Source: Bacteroidota bacterium
GTDB lineage: Bacteria > Bacteroidota > Bacteroidia > Chitinophagales > JADJOU01
Direction: 5' to 3'
DNA length: 64,000 bases
Assembly (NCBI GenBank): GCA_016713645.1
Contig: JADJOU010000001.1
Coordinates: forward strand, 62,001 to 126,000
Numbering within the stretch: the first letter of the stretch is position 1; each line of letters opens with the position of its first letter. This document shows, piece after piece, positions 9,231-21,186 of the stretch. The position numbers were made by a program, and so were the translations under genes. The notes under the pieces were generated by a model. It searched no databases. It saw only the letters and a list, made by a program, of their open reading frames with translations, and had not been told where the DNA came from.

Positions 9231-9548
9231 TTATAGATGTTTGTTTAGGATTGCAGCAAAATGCGATTTAGGGGCTGATCCTACATGCTTATCGACAACT
9301 TCTCCATTTTTGATAAATAGGATAGTTGGAATATTTCTTACGCCAAATTGAGCGGAAATATCGCCTTCATTGTCTACATTTAATTTTGCGATGGTCGCTT
9401 TTCCCGCAAATTCTTGACTGAGTTCCTCTACAATTGGTCCCACCGCTCTGCAAGGTCCACACCACTCTGCCCAAAAGTCGAGCATGACCAATTTGTCTGA
9501 TTTCATCACTTCTGATTCAAAATTCGCTGAAGTTATTTCTAATGCCAT
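9231..9548 (-). CDS. trxA: Thioredoxin
   Basis: A 105-residue classical thioredoxin. The active site is FWAEWCGPC; the cis-Pro loop is VRNIPTILF and the C-terminus has the usual amphipathic helix. It has no signal peptide, so it is a cytoplasmic dithiol reductant. Single-gene unit with its own terminator. Confidence 0.96.
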   Translation of the reverse strand: MALEITSANFESEVMKSDKLVMLDFWAEWCGPCRAVGPIVEELSQEFAGKATIAKLNVDNEGDISAQFGVRNIPTILFIKNGEVVDKHVGSAPKSHFAAILNKHL

Positions 9549-9606
9549 AATATGTTTGATTAATTTTAGTCTATAACAGAATTAAATACAAATAAGTTTC
9601 TTCAAC

Positions 9607-10643
9607 TTAAAACACCACTGGACAGCCAAACTTGTTTGGATTTCTCTTTAAGCATCCCGTATAGACGATGGACAATTCAGGAGCTCCCGCCATGCCATTT
9701 AATGAGCCCAATGAGGACATATTGAAATCATAGCTCACCCCGACATTCAAGCCATCGTATTCAAATCTCAATGCCGCTGTTACTGCCTTGATATCTTTAT
9801 ACCATCCGCCTAAATAAATAGCCATCGGCTTATTATTTGTTTTGGTCTCTTTGGTCAATTTGTATTTAAAATATGAACCGATGCTGTATTGCACAGAGCC
9901 ATTTTCATACATCCAAATAGTAGAAGGCATTAAACTTAATTGATTGATATCGATATTGACTCCCTCCATGACCAGAAAACTTAAAGTATTTTCTATTGTC
10001 ATTTCCACCGGTAAACGAATATTTGGTTTGGGTGAGGTGAAAGAATCCAGTTCCAATATAGTAATTCACCTTAGTTGTTGGGCGAGAACTAAACATCACG
10101 CCAAAACTCGCATCTGGATTGATAATAGTGGGATTGGTCACGACAGCCGCATGGGAGGGAACAATAGCACCCGTTACTCGATCAACATCATCAGGTAAGG
10201 TCATTAAAGTATTGTCCACAGACTTCACTTTTTATTCCCAATTGCAATCCGAAAGACAAAGTACTTAAACCCGCTTTTCCCATTACGAAATGATATGCGC
10301 CATTGGCTGGGATGTCTGTAGACATCATATTGAGCGAGCCATCCTTACTGCCATTGATCAATAGACCAACACCACCGAAATTGGTCTTTTTGTTTCTGAT
10401 TTTCCCAATAGCCACATCCCCACTAATTGAACCAGTTAAAAAAGTATTGCCATTTGCCACACCAATCCATTCATTTCTTGCATTTAATACAAGTCTCCAA
10501 TCACATGGACTATTGCCCGTCAATGCGGGATTTAAGTTCAAGGGACTGGCCGTAAACTGGCTAAATTGAGCATCCTGAGCATTGGCGACATGCAGACTCA
10601 AAAGGATTATTATGATTGCGAAGTTTTTCATTTCAAAGTTCAT
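9607..10643 (-). CDS. PorP/SprF-family T9SS outer-membrane protein (two frameshifts)
   Basis: The reading frame, corrected at two places, gives about 344 residues: a signal peptide (LLSLHVANAQ), then the PorP/SprF opening DAQFSQFTASPLNLNPALTG, and beta-strand-rich repeats ending in a predicted barrel. PorP/SprF proteins work with the type IX secretion machine and are needed to secrete or attach gliding-type adhesins. Breaks: an A5 run near 10230 (one base too many; GIKVKSVDN restored) and a GGG run near 9970 (one base too many; HGGVNIDINQLSLMPS restored). It starts 7 bp behind the giant adhesin gene, so it is its dedicated partner. Probably intact in the cell. Confidence 0.85.
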
Positions 10644-10650
10644 TTATAAA

Positions 10651-13600
10651 TTATCTCAATAGCGTCACATCTCTGCTAATTGTCAACAAATTGCCATTGG
10701 TGCATTCTACACCAATTTGATAGATATAGACTCCTGATTCCATCTCTTTATCACTATTCTGTTGTCTACCATCCCATCCATAATTTGGATCATTGGCAAT
10801 GAGATTGTATTTTTCGAAAATAATATTTCCCCAACGATCAAAGACGCGGAAGAATTTTACTTCAGAAAGGGCTGGTCCCATGACAAAGAATTTATTATTG
10901 CTAGCAGCTGATGGGGTAAATGCATTTGGCATCGTGATATTCTTTTCAGAACAAGAGTCTGAGACAAATATGGTAATCGAATCTGCATTCCTACATTGAT
11001 ATCCTTTGAGATTAGAATAGACGATTTCCGCTTTATAGGTAGTTGTAGTAATTGGAGTTACTTTCGGCTCTAAGCAATTGAGACAAGAGATTCTTGAATT
11101 AGGAGCCCACGTCAATGAATCAAATACACCTTTAATATTGGCTTTGAGTTTTATCTCTTGACCTGAAATTATCTTCGTCACTGCAGCAGTAATATTCAAA
11201 TCCAATTTATCAACGACTCTTATTAAGAAACTATCTTCTTGCTCAGGACAAACTCCATTTGTTCCTGCATATCTCACCAATAAATTAACTGGTGGCGAGA
11301 TTAGAACAACAGTATCTCCACTTATTTTTTTCAAGAAAGGGTTGCCCTTCCATGAGTAGTTTTGCGCTCCAGATACTTTGACAAGCACACTTGCGCCAAA
11401 ACAAATAGAGGTATCCGGTGCAGATGGGTCGTGTTTTAATAGAGGTGGTGCATCAATTTTCACAGCATATTGAACCGTATCTTTACATCCAATATTATCA
11501 ACGCCTATCAAGGTGACTGTATAATTGCCATCTTTAGGAAAAGCATATTTTGTATCAAAGGTTTGCGCATCAACATAAGGCAAAGGCAATTCGCCAAAAT
11601 TCCATGTCCATGCAACAATATCTGACGCACTTGGAGAAGTATTGTTAAAATCAATCAACGTATCAATACATGTTTGTGGATTATACGTAAAGTTAACAAT
11701 TGGTTTATTTCTAATAAGAACGCTGATTTGCTGTGAGGATTTACATCCATTCGCATCCACAATATTCAATTTTGGCAAGTAATTACCCGCTACTTTATAA
11801 GAAAAAGGAGGAATAGTTGGACCGTTTCCATCCAAAGGAGCAATACCATCCAAATCCCAATCCCATGTGACAATTGGGGCGGATGAAGGTATAGATGAAT
11901 CTGTAAAAACAATCGGCACACCAAAACAGGTCTTTGCAGGCAGAGCTCCAAATTTTGCGAATGGAGAACCATAAATAGGCACTATCTTGGTGACACTATC
12001 CATGCAACCCTTCGTATCTGTAACAACTAATTTTACATTTTTATTTCCGGCTGTCGTATAAGTTGTAGACGGGCTTGCAACAGAAGATGCAGAACTAGGA
12101 GGATTGTCTAAATCCCAATTAGAGTATACACCGCCAAATGGATTTGTTCCTGCTACACTTTTATTGTTTAGATTTGTTGGAACGCCTACACAGAAACCAG
12201 AAGAATCAAAGTCCGCTTTAGGTGGTGCGTAGATATTAATCACCTTTTGAACTGTATCTTTACATGAATTGACATCTTCGATTTGCAATGTCACCGTATA
12301 TGTTCCAGGATTTGCATAAATCAAGCCTCCATCTACCTTAATAGAAGTATCACCTGCTGTCAACCCATAATGCCACCAATTCTTATTATTCGGGGTTAAA
12401 GTTGAGATATCTTTAAATCTTGATGAATCGCCCAAGCAATTGTCTGCAATATTAAAATCAGCAATTGGCTTATCATTGACGATAATCTTTTGAATGATTG
12501 AATCAATACAATGCACTGAATCCTCTACAAATAACTTAACATTATAATTTCCTGCAACATCATATTTGGAACTTACACTTTGATTGGAAGAATTACTTGG
12601 ATTGCCAAACAAAGTCCATTCATTTCTCAATCTAGTCTGAGCATAGGTTGTAGAGTCTACAAAGTCTATTGTTTCGTGTTTACAAATAAAGGTATCTGAA
12701 ACACCAATCTTGGCTTTTGGTGGAGTAAATACATTTATATTCGGATAATTCTGCGGCAATACCCTCGGTGGACAACCACCTCGATCATCTACGATAATAA
12801 ATGGAGTATATGTACCAGGATTAAAAAAAGAAATATTAAATGTATCAATACAGTTTGGCTTTCCTGGGATTCCGCAACTTGTATCATGGGTTACAATATC
12901 AGAAGGGGTAATCGATCCAAAATTGACAACTTGAACTTTAGATGCATTCTCCGTTCGCAAAACAAATTCAATTTTACCCGTACCACAACTATCCAAATAC
13001 TTATACGAAACACTAGAAAATACCCTAGTAATTAAGAATCCGGTGTCTTTGCATATGGTATCGCGACATCCAAAAACTGTTTCTACAATATGACATACTT
13101 TATAGACGTTTGGAACGTCATATTTATTAAACATAGAAGTAGAACCTGCTTGCATTCCCAATCCTTCGCCAAAATCCCAGAAATGGTTGACGATATTGGA
13201 GCCAATTGAATTATCTGTAAAGGTCACAAAAGTTGCGCTGCATGTTGCAACATACTTATCTTGGGTAAAGCTCGCTTTAGGCGAATAGAGGGCAAACACT
13301 ATTTCTATTTTTAGTAAACGAAGCAGTAAATGGATTGACAACATGAACTATTGTATCGAGTTCATCGTCACAACCACTGGAATCAATGCTAGTCAATTTC
13401 AAATGTAAATCGCCTGGGGTAGAGGAAGAAAAATTAGAAGATACCGCACCAAAGATCGGAGTACCACCATCAAATACCCAAGAATTCTGTTTCTTTGGCC
13501 TAGAAGTATAAACGCTTGTTTCTGATGCTGTAAACATTTGATTAATACAAACAATCGTATCTGACAAATTCATCTTTGCTACAGGTTTTGTCAGCAAGAC

Positions 13601-16050
13601 AGCATTGGTTTTAAAAAATGAATCAATACAACCATTTTGATCTGTTGTAATCATTCGAATATTTTTATATCCGAGCGTATAATAGGTGAAAGTATGGCAT
13701 GCAGCTGCCCCACTTCTTGAATCATTGATGCCGAGTGTATTGCCTGTCTCAAAAAATTGGAAAGTTACATTAGCTGTAGATCCCGATGGCAAGGTTGTAT
13801 TGCAGGCATCGATTGTTTTTCCAACACACGTTATCGAATCGGTAATTGTGAATGAAAGGGCAGGTTTATATGTACATACTTGCTTTTGTGAAGTGTCATA
13901 ACAATTGGAAATGCTATTGTATGTAATCAATTTTACTTGAAAACATCCAGAATCTGGATAAATAAATGAGGGGTTTAAAGCTGTAGAGGTATCAGTTGTA
14001 GAAGTGGTCACACCAAAATCCCATAATTGAGAGGTGGCATTGACTGAGCCATTTGTGAAATCAACCTTATTTCGGCTGACCAAACAGTTGATGTTTGCAG
14101 TAAATCCCGACTTTGGACCAAAAACAGTCACTTTTTTTGAAAAATCCTTATTTGCGGTATCCTTGCATCCATAATACTCTGCTATAAGCATTGGATAAAA
14201 AGTACCTGTATCAGGATAGCTTGAGGTTGCCAAACCTGCAAATAGGGAATCTAACGTTATCGGGCTATTCGCAACTTTCGGGAAGCGCACATACCAATTT
14301 GATTTGGTGATAGGCAAGGTTCCTGTATATGGAAATTGAATTTGCTGATCGATACACGGAGCAGTATCCGAGATTGTAAAGTTGGCCGTGGGTTTCGTGC
14401 CAGCACAAATTGTATTCGTCGAACTAGCGATACATCCACTTTGAGTGGTAATTTCCAATTTTACTTTTTTACACCCAACGATAGGATATTGCCAATCAAC
14501 TGGCTTTTTAGAAGTAGTGATTGAATCATAGATAGAGTCATTGTTAAAATCCCATTTATGAGAAACGATGCTATCGCCAGCTAATCCCACAGAAGTATTC
14601 AAGAAGGTAAACACGTCTGTCACGCAGCCGCTTGTAGCGCTAGGGACAAAGCTAGAAGTAATTCCAGAGAAATTGATATACCCCGATTTTGTCAAAGAGT
14701 CTTTGCAACCAAAGGCATTGCTAATAACTAATTTTGCTGTCCCTGTAGCTGAAAAGCTAATACCTGCAGGACTAGTAGAAGCACTTGTCGCAGGCGTGCC
14801 ATTTGTAAAAGTCCAATTCGAACCAGTAAATCCAGTTGATTGATTCGTAAAAGTAACGGTTCTTGGCGGTGCGCAGAATAAACTATCGCTAACCCTGAAT
14901 GCTGCCTTAGGCGAAGGATTGATAGTGACCACATTGACTTTTGTAACTGTATCATTGCATCCACCGGGATAGGTTACAATCATTTTAACGGTGAATGTAC
15001 CAGGATTCGGATAGGTGTAAGAATTGCTAGAATTAAGTGCTGACCCATTGCCGTAATACCAATTTACTCCAGTATATCCAAGATCAGATGTATTCGTAAA
15101 AGTCAAGGATTCTCCCTGACAAACTGTTGTGACAGCAGGCGCAGTAAAAGACGCTATGGTCTTTTTGCATGAGATATAATTTGGTTTAACAATAGAATCA
15201 TAACAGGTCAATAAATTATTATTGAACTTTTCAGCAATTAATAATTTAACTGTATAGGGTGAATTTGTTTTATAATACGTTCTTGAAGGATTGAAGCCCG
15301 TAAAGTCAGGGCTGCCATCCCCATAGGTCCAGGTTGCGGTATAATTGGCTGAGCCTGTATCTGATTTATTGGTAAATTGGGTAGTAATAACAGTATCACA
15401 TGTTGAAAGCGGCAATCCATCAAATTTGGCATTGGGCGTTCTGTATATTTTTACAATCGACTTAAAAGTGGTATCTGTAAGACAACCGCAAGTGTTTTTC
15501 GCAGTAACATTTAGATAATATGTTCCTGTATCATTAAAGGTATAAGAAAAATTGCCTCCTGTCGCAGCATTCGTGGCGGAATCAATAAATAGTAGCGAAG
15601 TATTTCCTTTTTTCAATTCTGTAAACATGAAATTAATTGTTCCACATGCAGCGACAGACGTATTGGTAAGTTAACCGTATGAGATCCTCCAGATTTCATA
15701 CAACCCAAAGAATCAATAGCTCTAAAACTAAGTATCGGCAATGAACTCACGCAAACCATACTAGTATTCGTGGTAGAATCGCAAGTACCATTTGAGTAGC
15801 ATACTTTTAACTTTGGAGAAAAGCATTTGACAGAATCATAAAATGTCGTCATCGTATCTCCTCCAGACAATGGAGGAAAAGAATTTCCGAAGGTCCAAGT
15901 TCTAGATACCACAGGAAAAGGATGCACTGTAACATCTATATATCGAACGACAAGCGGAGAGCAGCCGATGGTTTTATTCACAGTGAATGTAACTGCGGCA
16001 TTTGCATTCATGCAAAAAAAGACGCTAAATAGTAAAATTAACTTTTTCAT
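10651..16050 (-). CDS. Giant PKD-repeat adhesin with gliding-motility C-terminal domain (two frameshifts)
   Basis: Once two breaks are closed this is about 1,800 residues. Signal peptide MKKLILLFSVFFCMNANA; then many Cys-containing PKD-like repeats of about 80-90 residues. Each has a W-x-F/Y-G-(D/N)-G strand, a TYPxxGxYxVxL strand and a C-x-D start to the next unit. The last 90 residues (ITMPNAFTPS, FRVFDRWGNIIFEK, WDGR, SGVYIYQI, VTLLR) are a CHU_C/type-B T9SS sorting domain. The product should be exported by T9SS and displayed or released as an adhesin. Breaks: near 15670 (one base missing; VNLTNTSVAACG) and a CCC near 13290 (one base too many; SVCLYSPKASF). Confidence 0.88.
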
Positions 16051-16111
16051 ATCGAATGATTTTGGGCTAAAGAGCTATAATTTTAAGTCGGTAAACTATT
16101 TTATTAGATGA

Positions 16112-17125
16112 TTAAAATGATTTCATGTCTGGACATTTCAGACGGTTGCTCGGCACAAAAGAAGCTATTCCGATATATCCTATGCTAATTTCGAATGCGT
16201 TGGCACCACCGCCGGGGGCAGAGCCATACTCACTTAGATTTGCATCATAACTCAATCCCAATTGAAAACCTTTCAGTTCCATCTTTGCTAAGAATATCAA
16301 ACCAGCAATCGTATTATTGGTAAATCGACCATAGGCTCCTGCAGTAAAGCTCACTCTATCTTCCTCATAATTGCCTACCAAAAATTGAGCATTTAATCCT
16401 GCATTCAACTGTCTGTGACCAGCCTGCATTTGATACAATGCATTCGGTATCATATTGACCATTTCCGCTGCTTTGATCTTTGCGGCAAATTGCATGGAGT
16501 GTTTCATATATATTCGAGACTGTGATGCATTGATTACATTATCAATAGGCTCTAATGCATGTGCCATAGAATAGCCAGCAAAAGCATTGAAACGCTTGTT
16601 TAAAAAGAATTGATAATTCAATCCAAAGCCCATATCAAAAGTAAATCCATTGGTTGCTCCGCCAAACAAGTCTTTTTCATCTATAGTAGGGAAAATTAAA
16701 GTTGTGGCATCCAAGGTTTTTTGAATCACACCGCCATTAAAACCCAAGGCGATGAAATGCTTGGTTCTATCTCCAAAACCCAATGAATAAGCCAAGTTCA
16801 ATTGCATTTGATTGGTCACTAAGTCAAGGAACCCTGCATTGTCATTATAAAAAACAACGCCCACGCCAAAATAATCATCATCCAATTTATTCTTGAAGAG
16901 TGAAAAATCCGCAGCACCTCCGATAGTTTGGTATGGTGCATCAGAACCCTTGGATTGCAGCCTGCCATTGGCGATGATTCTATAATCTCCGTCAAAGAAT
17001 CCTGTCAGAGCCGGATTGATATAGGGTTGGGTTGCAGAATACTGTGAGAAATGGATATCTTGTGCCTTCAAACAAGCATTGCCACTTAATACCAATAAGG
17101 TGATTATGTAAAATAATTTATTCAT
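16112..17125 (-). CDS. PorP/SprF-family T9SS outer-membrane protein
   Basis: An intact 337-residue PorP/SprF protein: signal peptide ending CLKAQ, then DIHFSQYSATQPYINPALTG, the family's start of the mature chain, and amphipathic strands to the end. Family members cooperate with the T9SS translocon for cargo with CHU_C-type C-termini. It lies 8 bp downstream of a CHU_C adhesin and 61 bp upstream of the giant PKD adhesin, in the middle of a four-gene same-strand cluster. It is only distantly similar to the PorP/SprF protein at 9607-10643, so the two are not a recent duplication. Confidence 0.92.
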   Translation of the reverse strand: MNKLFYIITLLVLSGNACLKAQDIHFSQYSATQPYINPALTGFFDGDYRIIANGRLQSKGSDAPYQTIGGAADFSLFKNKLDDDYFGVGVVFYNDNAGFLDLVTNQMQLNLAYSLGFGDRTKHFIALGFNGGVIQKTLDATTLIFPTIDEKDLFGGATNGFTFDMGFGLNYQFFLNKRFNAFAGYSMAHALEPIDNVINASQSRIYMKHSMQFAAKIKAAEMVNMIPNALYQMQAGHRQLNAGLNAQFLVGNYEEDRVSFTAGAYGRFTNNTIAGLIFLAKMELKGFQLGLSYDANLSEYGSAPGGGANAFEISIGYIGIASFVPSNRLKCPDMKSF

Positions 17126-17133
17126 TAAAATCT

Positions 17134-18702
17134 CTATCTAATTAGTGTAATATTTCCAGACAAAATTGTTTTAGTCGTGTAACCATACTTGATGATATAA
17201 CCATAGACTGCATTCATATTATTGCGCGTCTTTGCGGCTGTGACATTCGACTCTTCCGTGCCATCCCAACCTTCTTTGATATTAAAAGATTGATAAACTT
17301 CATTGCCCCAGCGATCATAAATATGTATTTCAAAAGGCACTAGTGGGTCAAAATTTACCCTATCCTTATTGATATCATACAAGGTGAACTCGTCGTTTCT
17401 GCCATTCCCATTTGGTGTGAAAACATTCGGTACGATATAGGTGAAAGAAGAATCAGATATTTTAACCAATAAAGAATCTTTTGCAATACACCCATCTGCA
17501 TAAAAAGCCTTAACAATATAGAGTGTGTTTGTTTTAGGATTTAACAAAGCTCTATTCTCACCAATATTGACAAGGGCAGAGTCAGGACCAAATTCAAAAC
17601 CATAAAAATTATTGAGCGGCAATGCGGTCAAAAAGTTGTTTTGTGTGCCTATTTTATGTAAGACATTACTCGCTTCCAAGGTCACGACCCTCAATAATTC
17701 TTCGCGAATAAAAGAAGTCAATGAATCTGTACAACCTCCTGCATCAACCAAAGTGACGGAATAGGTGCCAGGCTGCAAGCCACTTGCTTCTTTGTTATTC
17801 AATGTAAGGTCATGCGACCACGTATAATTCATACCTACAGGATTACCGGTGATCAAACTCACTTTCAATATCCCGTTGGCTTCCCTGGACAAACAGTATC
17901 TCTGCTGATACTTCCCCTTTGGACCTGGGTTAGCGAGAATTTTATAGGATTTGATTGTCGGTGGACAAGACTTGCTATCTGTTATCGTCAATATATAATC
18001 TCCTGCAGCCAAGCCAGTAAGTGGGATAGTTGAATTTCCATTTGACCATGCAAAGTTATATGGAGGTGTTCCACCAGTGAGATTATTGATAAAAATTTGA
18101 CCATCTGTCCTATTGCAATTTGCTGGCGTAAACGTGTCGGTAAAAGAAATAGAATCAACCGAACCTACGGTGTATTCCTTTTCAATTGGACAACCATTCA
18201 CGGTGATTGTTACTTTATATTTTCCCGCTACAAGGTTATTTGCAACAGAATCCGTTTCTAGCGCAGAATGTGCCCATGTGTAGGTAAAATTGCCCATGTC
18301 GCCTGAAATCATAATTTCGCCATCAGCACTGTTTTTACACGAAGCTTTTTTGATGGTAGGCGTCATCATGATGGTACCAATGGTGGATGTTAACAAAACA
18401 TTGTCAACGGAGTCAGAACACCCAGTATTCAAGTCAGTGACAATAATTTTGTACAATCCCGCTCCGTAGGCTGATGGGGTATTAAAACTTCCCCCGCCAT
18501 TTTTTAGTCCAACCTGCGTTGTACCTTGTTTAATTTCAAATTTGCCAGTAATTGGCGGGTTTGAAGTTATTTGAAAGGCGCCATTGCTTCCACAAGTGGG
18601 CTGAGTTACGGTATATACGATGGTAAAACTGCATGCCGACAGGGTTGAATTCATCAAAAAAGGTATGAAAAAGGCACTAAGGGTCACTAAAATTCGCTTC
18701 AT
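17134..18702 (-). CDS. SprB-repeat adhesin with gliding-motility C-terminal domain
   Basis: I place the start at the ATG at 18702 (MKRILVTLSAFFIPFL, a signal peptide), giving 522 residues. The frame extends 12 codons further to 18738, but a TATTTTTG -7-like box (18736-18743) overlaps that start. The mature protein has SprB-type repeats (GGTPPYNFAWSNG, LAAGDYILTITDSKSC, LQPGTYSVTLVDAGGC), then a strand-rich segment. It ends in a CHU_C domain (VPNVFTPNGNGRNDEF, IYDRWGNEVYQS, WDGTEE, GYIIKY, ITLIR). Such proteins are T9SS cargo on the surface of gliding bacteria. First gene of the four-gene adhesin/PorP cluster. No frame break. Confidence 0.9.
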   Translation of the reverse strand: MKRILVTLSAFFIPFLMNSTLSACSFTIVYTVTQPTCGSNGAFQITSNPPITGKFEIKQGTTQVGLKNGGGSFNTPSAYGAGLYKIIVTDLNTGCSDSVDNVLLTSTIGTIMMTPTIKKASCKNSADGEIMISGDMGNFTYTWAHSALETDSVANNLVAGKYKVTITVNGCPIEKEYTVGSVDSISFTDTFTPANCNRTDGQIFINNLTGGTPPYNFAWSNGNSTIPLTGLAAGDYILTITDSKSCPPTIKSYKILANPGPKGKYQQRYCLSREANGILKVSLITGNPVGMNYTWSHDLTLNNKEASGLQPGTYSVTLVDAGGCTDSLTSFIREELLRVVTLEASNVLHKIGTQNNFLTALPLNNFYGFEFGPDSALVNIGENRALLNPKTNTLYIVKAFYADGCIAKDSLLVKISDSSFTYIVPNVFTPNGNGRNDEFTLYDINKDRVNFDPLVPFEIHIYDRWGNEVYQSFNIKEGWDGTEESNVTAAKTRNNMNAVYGYIIKYGYTTKTILSGNITLIR

Positions 18703-18780
18703 TAAGGTACTTTCTTTAAGAAAAAACATAGACTTCAAAAATAAGAACTTTTATTTGTATCGTTATAAAAATTTTCAAAG

Positions 18781-19550
18781 ATGTCAAAATTCGGTATTTG
18801 TAATCTATCTGTAGTGCCTATTCGTGCTGACTTTTCACATAAAACAGAACAAGTTTCTCAACTTTTATATGGAGAAATTGTGGAAATCATGGTGGTCAAA
18901 AAAGAATGGACCATGGTTCGCAATGAATTTGACTCCTATGAAGGTTGGGTCTCGACAAGTCATATCACAAAATTGTCGATAAAGACTATAAATTGATTAA
19001 ATCAAAAAATGCCTTTCTCTGCTATGAAACTTTTTATACCATTTCTAAGGGAAGTGACCATTTCAATGTGCTATTTGGCTCTGTATTGAGGGATTTTGAT
19101 GGGATGAATTACTATTTCGACAAGGAAAAATACATATTTCACGGACAAGCCATCGAACCCAATCTCGACAACTTTCAGAAACTTTTTGATAAGATTACCT
19201 TAAAGTATATCAATGCTCCCTATCTCTGGGGCGGCAGGACTCCTTTTGGTATCGATTGCTCTGGATTTACCCAAATGGTGTATAAATTCTTAAATATAGC
19301 GCTGCCGCGCGATGCCTATCAGCAAGTAGAACACGGCAAAATCATCAATTTTGTCGAAGAGGCTAGAAAAGGAGATTTGGCATTTTTTGGCGATACAAAA
19401 ATCACCCATGTGGGCATTATTTTGGATAAAAACAAAATCATCCACGCCTCAGGAAAGGTGCGCATCGACGCGATGGATAATTTTGGCATATTCAATGTCG
19501 ACACGCAGAAATACTCGCACCACCTCAAGACCATCAAGAGAATTATTTAA
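18781..19550 (+). CDS. NlpC/P60-family cell-wall hydrolase (one frameshift)
   Basis: About 256 residues when one missing base is restored in the A4 run near 18970 (THITKIVDKDYK). The first 70 residues are an SH3b-like domain (VVPIRADFSHKTEQVSQLLYG, WTMVRNEFDSYEGWVSTS), and a second SH3-like part follows. The C-terminal catalytic domain has APYLWGGRTPFGIDCSGF (nucleophile Cys), DLAFFGDTKITHVGI (His) and IIHASG (third polar residue). The family cleaves D-gamma-Glu to diamino-acid bonds in peptidoglycan stem peptides. No signal peptide is visible, which fits the cytoplasmic dipeptidyl-peptidase-VI-like recycling enzymes of this domain layout. Confidence 0.85.
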
Positions 19551-19566
19551 ATTACCACCTTTATAT

Positions 19567-20791
19567 ATGGTCCAATTTCTTTTCTACCTCATCCTATTTT
19601 TAATAATTGCTAAATGTATTTTCAGCAAGGTCTTGGATTATTTGAAGCAAAAGAAATGGACAGAAGAACTTCCCCTGAAGCGGTGGACTTTTATGACCAA
19701 AAGAAATATTCAGAAGCAAGATCTTATCACAGAGAACAGTCAAAAATCAGTTTGATTTCGGGATTGACTTCCACTGCCATAAGCATTCTATTGCTCATCG
19801 CAGGCGGATATGAAATACTAGACCAATTTGTCGCTCCATAACCACCTCTCCCATTTTGATGGCCTTGTTATTTTTCAGGATTTTTGACTTTTGCCACTTC
19901 TCTGATATCAATGCCTTTCTCCATATACAACACCTTTGTCATTGAGGAAAATATGGCTTTAATAAAATGACTTGGAAGATTTTCATCTTGGATTTGTTAA
20001 AAGGTCTATTGCTGAGCGCTATTTTAGGCGGTGGCATTTTATCGCTGATCATCTTTGTCTATATGAAAATGCCCGATCATTTTTGGTGGATTGCTTGGTT
20101 GATTGTAAGCGCACTGACTATATTTTTCGCGATGTTTTATACGAGTCTAATCGTTCCCTTATTTAATAAATTAACCCCATTAGAAGAGGGTGATTTAAAA
20201 AAGGAGATTTCAGACTATGCACAAAAAGTCAATTTCCCCTTGACGGAGATTTTTGTCATCGATGGCTCCAAACGCAGCACCAAAGCCAATGCCTATTTCA
20301 GCGGTCTGGGGCCTAAAAAGACCATCGTCTTATTTGATACATTAATTAAGGAGCAGACCAAAGAGGAATTGACCGCCGTGCTTGCTCATGAAGTGGGTCA
20401 TTTTAAGGAAAAACACGTACTTAAAAGCCTGGCCATTTCGCTCATCCAAATAGCCATATTATTCTTGGTCTTTGGAAAAGTATGCAGCAGTCCACTCTTG
20501 CATCAGGCTTTGGGAGTCAGTGAAGGGAGTTTTCATATCGCCCTGATCGGATTTTCGCTCTTATATAGTCCTATTTCCATCTTTACAGGAATCGCGATGA
20601 ATGCGCTTTCGCGAAAAAATGAATTTGAGGCAGACACATTTGCCAAAAAGACCTATGGGGGCAGCGATTTAATTTCCGCACTTAAAAAATTAACAATCAG
20701 CAATTTATCCAACCTCACCCCGCATCCATGGTATGTTTTCGTGCATTATTCCCACCCTCCTGTCTTGGAAAGAATAAAAATGTTGAAATAA
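19567..20791 (+). CDS. M48-family (Ste24/CAAX-type) membrane metalloprotease (four frameshifts)
   Basis: The ATG at 19567 opens MVQFLFYLILFLIIAK. Closing four breaks gives about 408 residues, the Ste24 length. Visible parts: several membrane helices, GFNKMTWKIFILDLLKG, MFYTSLIVPLFNKLTPLEEG, and the zinc site HEVGHFKEKH with the third ligand Glu in EFEADTFA. Breaks: C4 near 19672 (missing base), about 19835 (missing base), about 19880 (one extra or two missing) and A4 near 19948 (missing base). All lie in the first 130 residues, while the catalytic half is clean. Either an error-rich consensus patch or early decay; the intact second half favours the first. Confidence 0.8.
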
Positions 20792-20794
20792 TAT

Positions 20795-20824
20795 TTTGTT
20801 ATTTGGTGAAATAATCTATCTTTG
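20795..20824 (+). promoter_or_regulatory. Promoter of rplU-rpmA
   Basis: TTTG (20795-20798), an 18-bp spacer and TATCTTTG (20817-20824) match the Bacteroidota consensus. The rplU ATG follows 22 bp later, so the leader is about 15 bases. Confidence 0.8.
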
Positions 20825-20845
20825 CACACTCAAAAAAAAAGCGAT

Positions 20846-21151
20846 ATGTACGCAATAGTTGAAATTAGTGGAAAACAATACAAAGCAGAAGCTGGAAAAA
20901 AGATCTATGTAGACCTTATCCAAGCTGAATCAGGACAAAAAATGAGTTTTGATAGAGTTTTGTTGGTAGATAATAATGGCTCCGTTCAGGTAGGTGCTCC
21001 TACAACAGGCAATACAGTGAATGCCACTGTAGTAAAGCATGTTAGAGCTGACAAAGTCATTGTATTCAAAAAGAAGAGAAGAAAGGGATACAAAGTAAAG
21101 AATGGTCACAGACAGCCTTATACGCAAATCTCTGTAGATTCAATATCTTAA
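20846..21151 (+). CDS. rplU: 50S ribosomal protein L21
   Basis: A 101-residue L21 (MYAIVEISGKQYKAEAGKK; ending in FKKKRRKGYKVKNGHRQPYT). The start is the ATG at 20846; the frame is open for 8 more codons, but these fall within the promoter. L21 here has no C-terminal extension, although some Bacteroidota carry a helix-hairpin-helix tail on it. That tail sits on L27 instead. First gene of the L21-L27 operon, with a 35-bp gap. Confidence 0.96.
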   Translation: MYAIVEISGKQYKAEAGKKIYVDLIQAESGQKMSFDRVLLVDNNGSVQVGAPTTGNTVNATVVKHVRADKVIVFKKKRRKGYKVKNGHRQPYTQISVDSIS

Positions 21152-21186
21152 TTAAACGCATTAGTAATCAATAAAAAAGTAAAACC

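Noticed and set aside
13277..13344. Separate adhesin genes at 10651-13344, 13277-15628 and 15613-16050
   Set aside because: The PKD repeat rhythm continues across both overlaps, only the last piece has the sorting domain and only the first has a signal peptide, so they are one gene with two indels.
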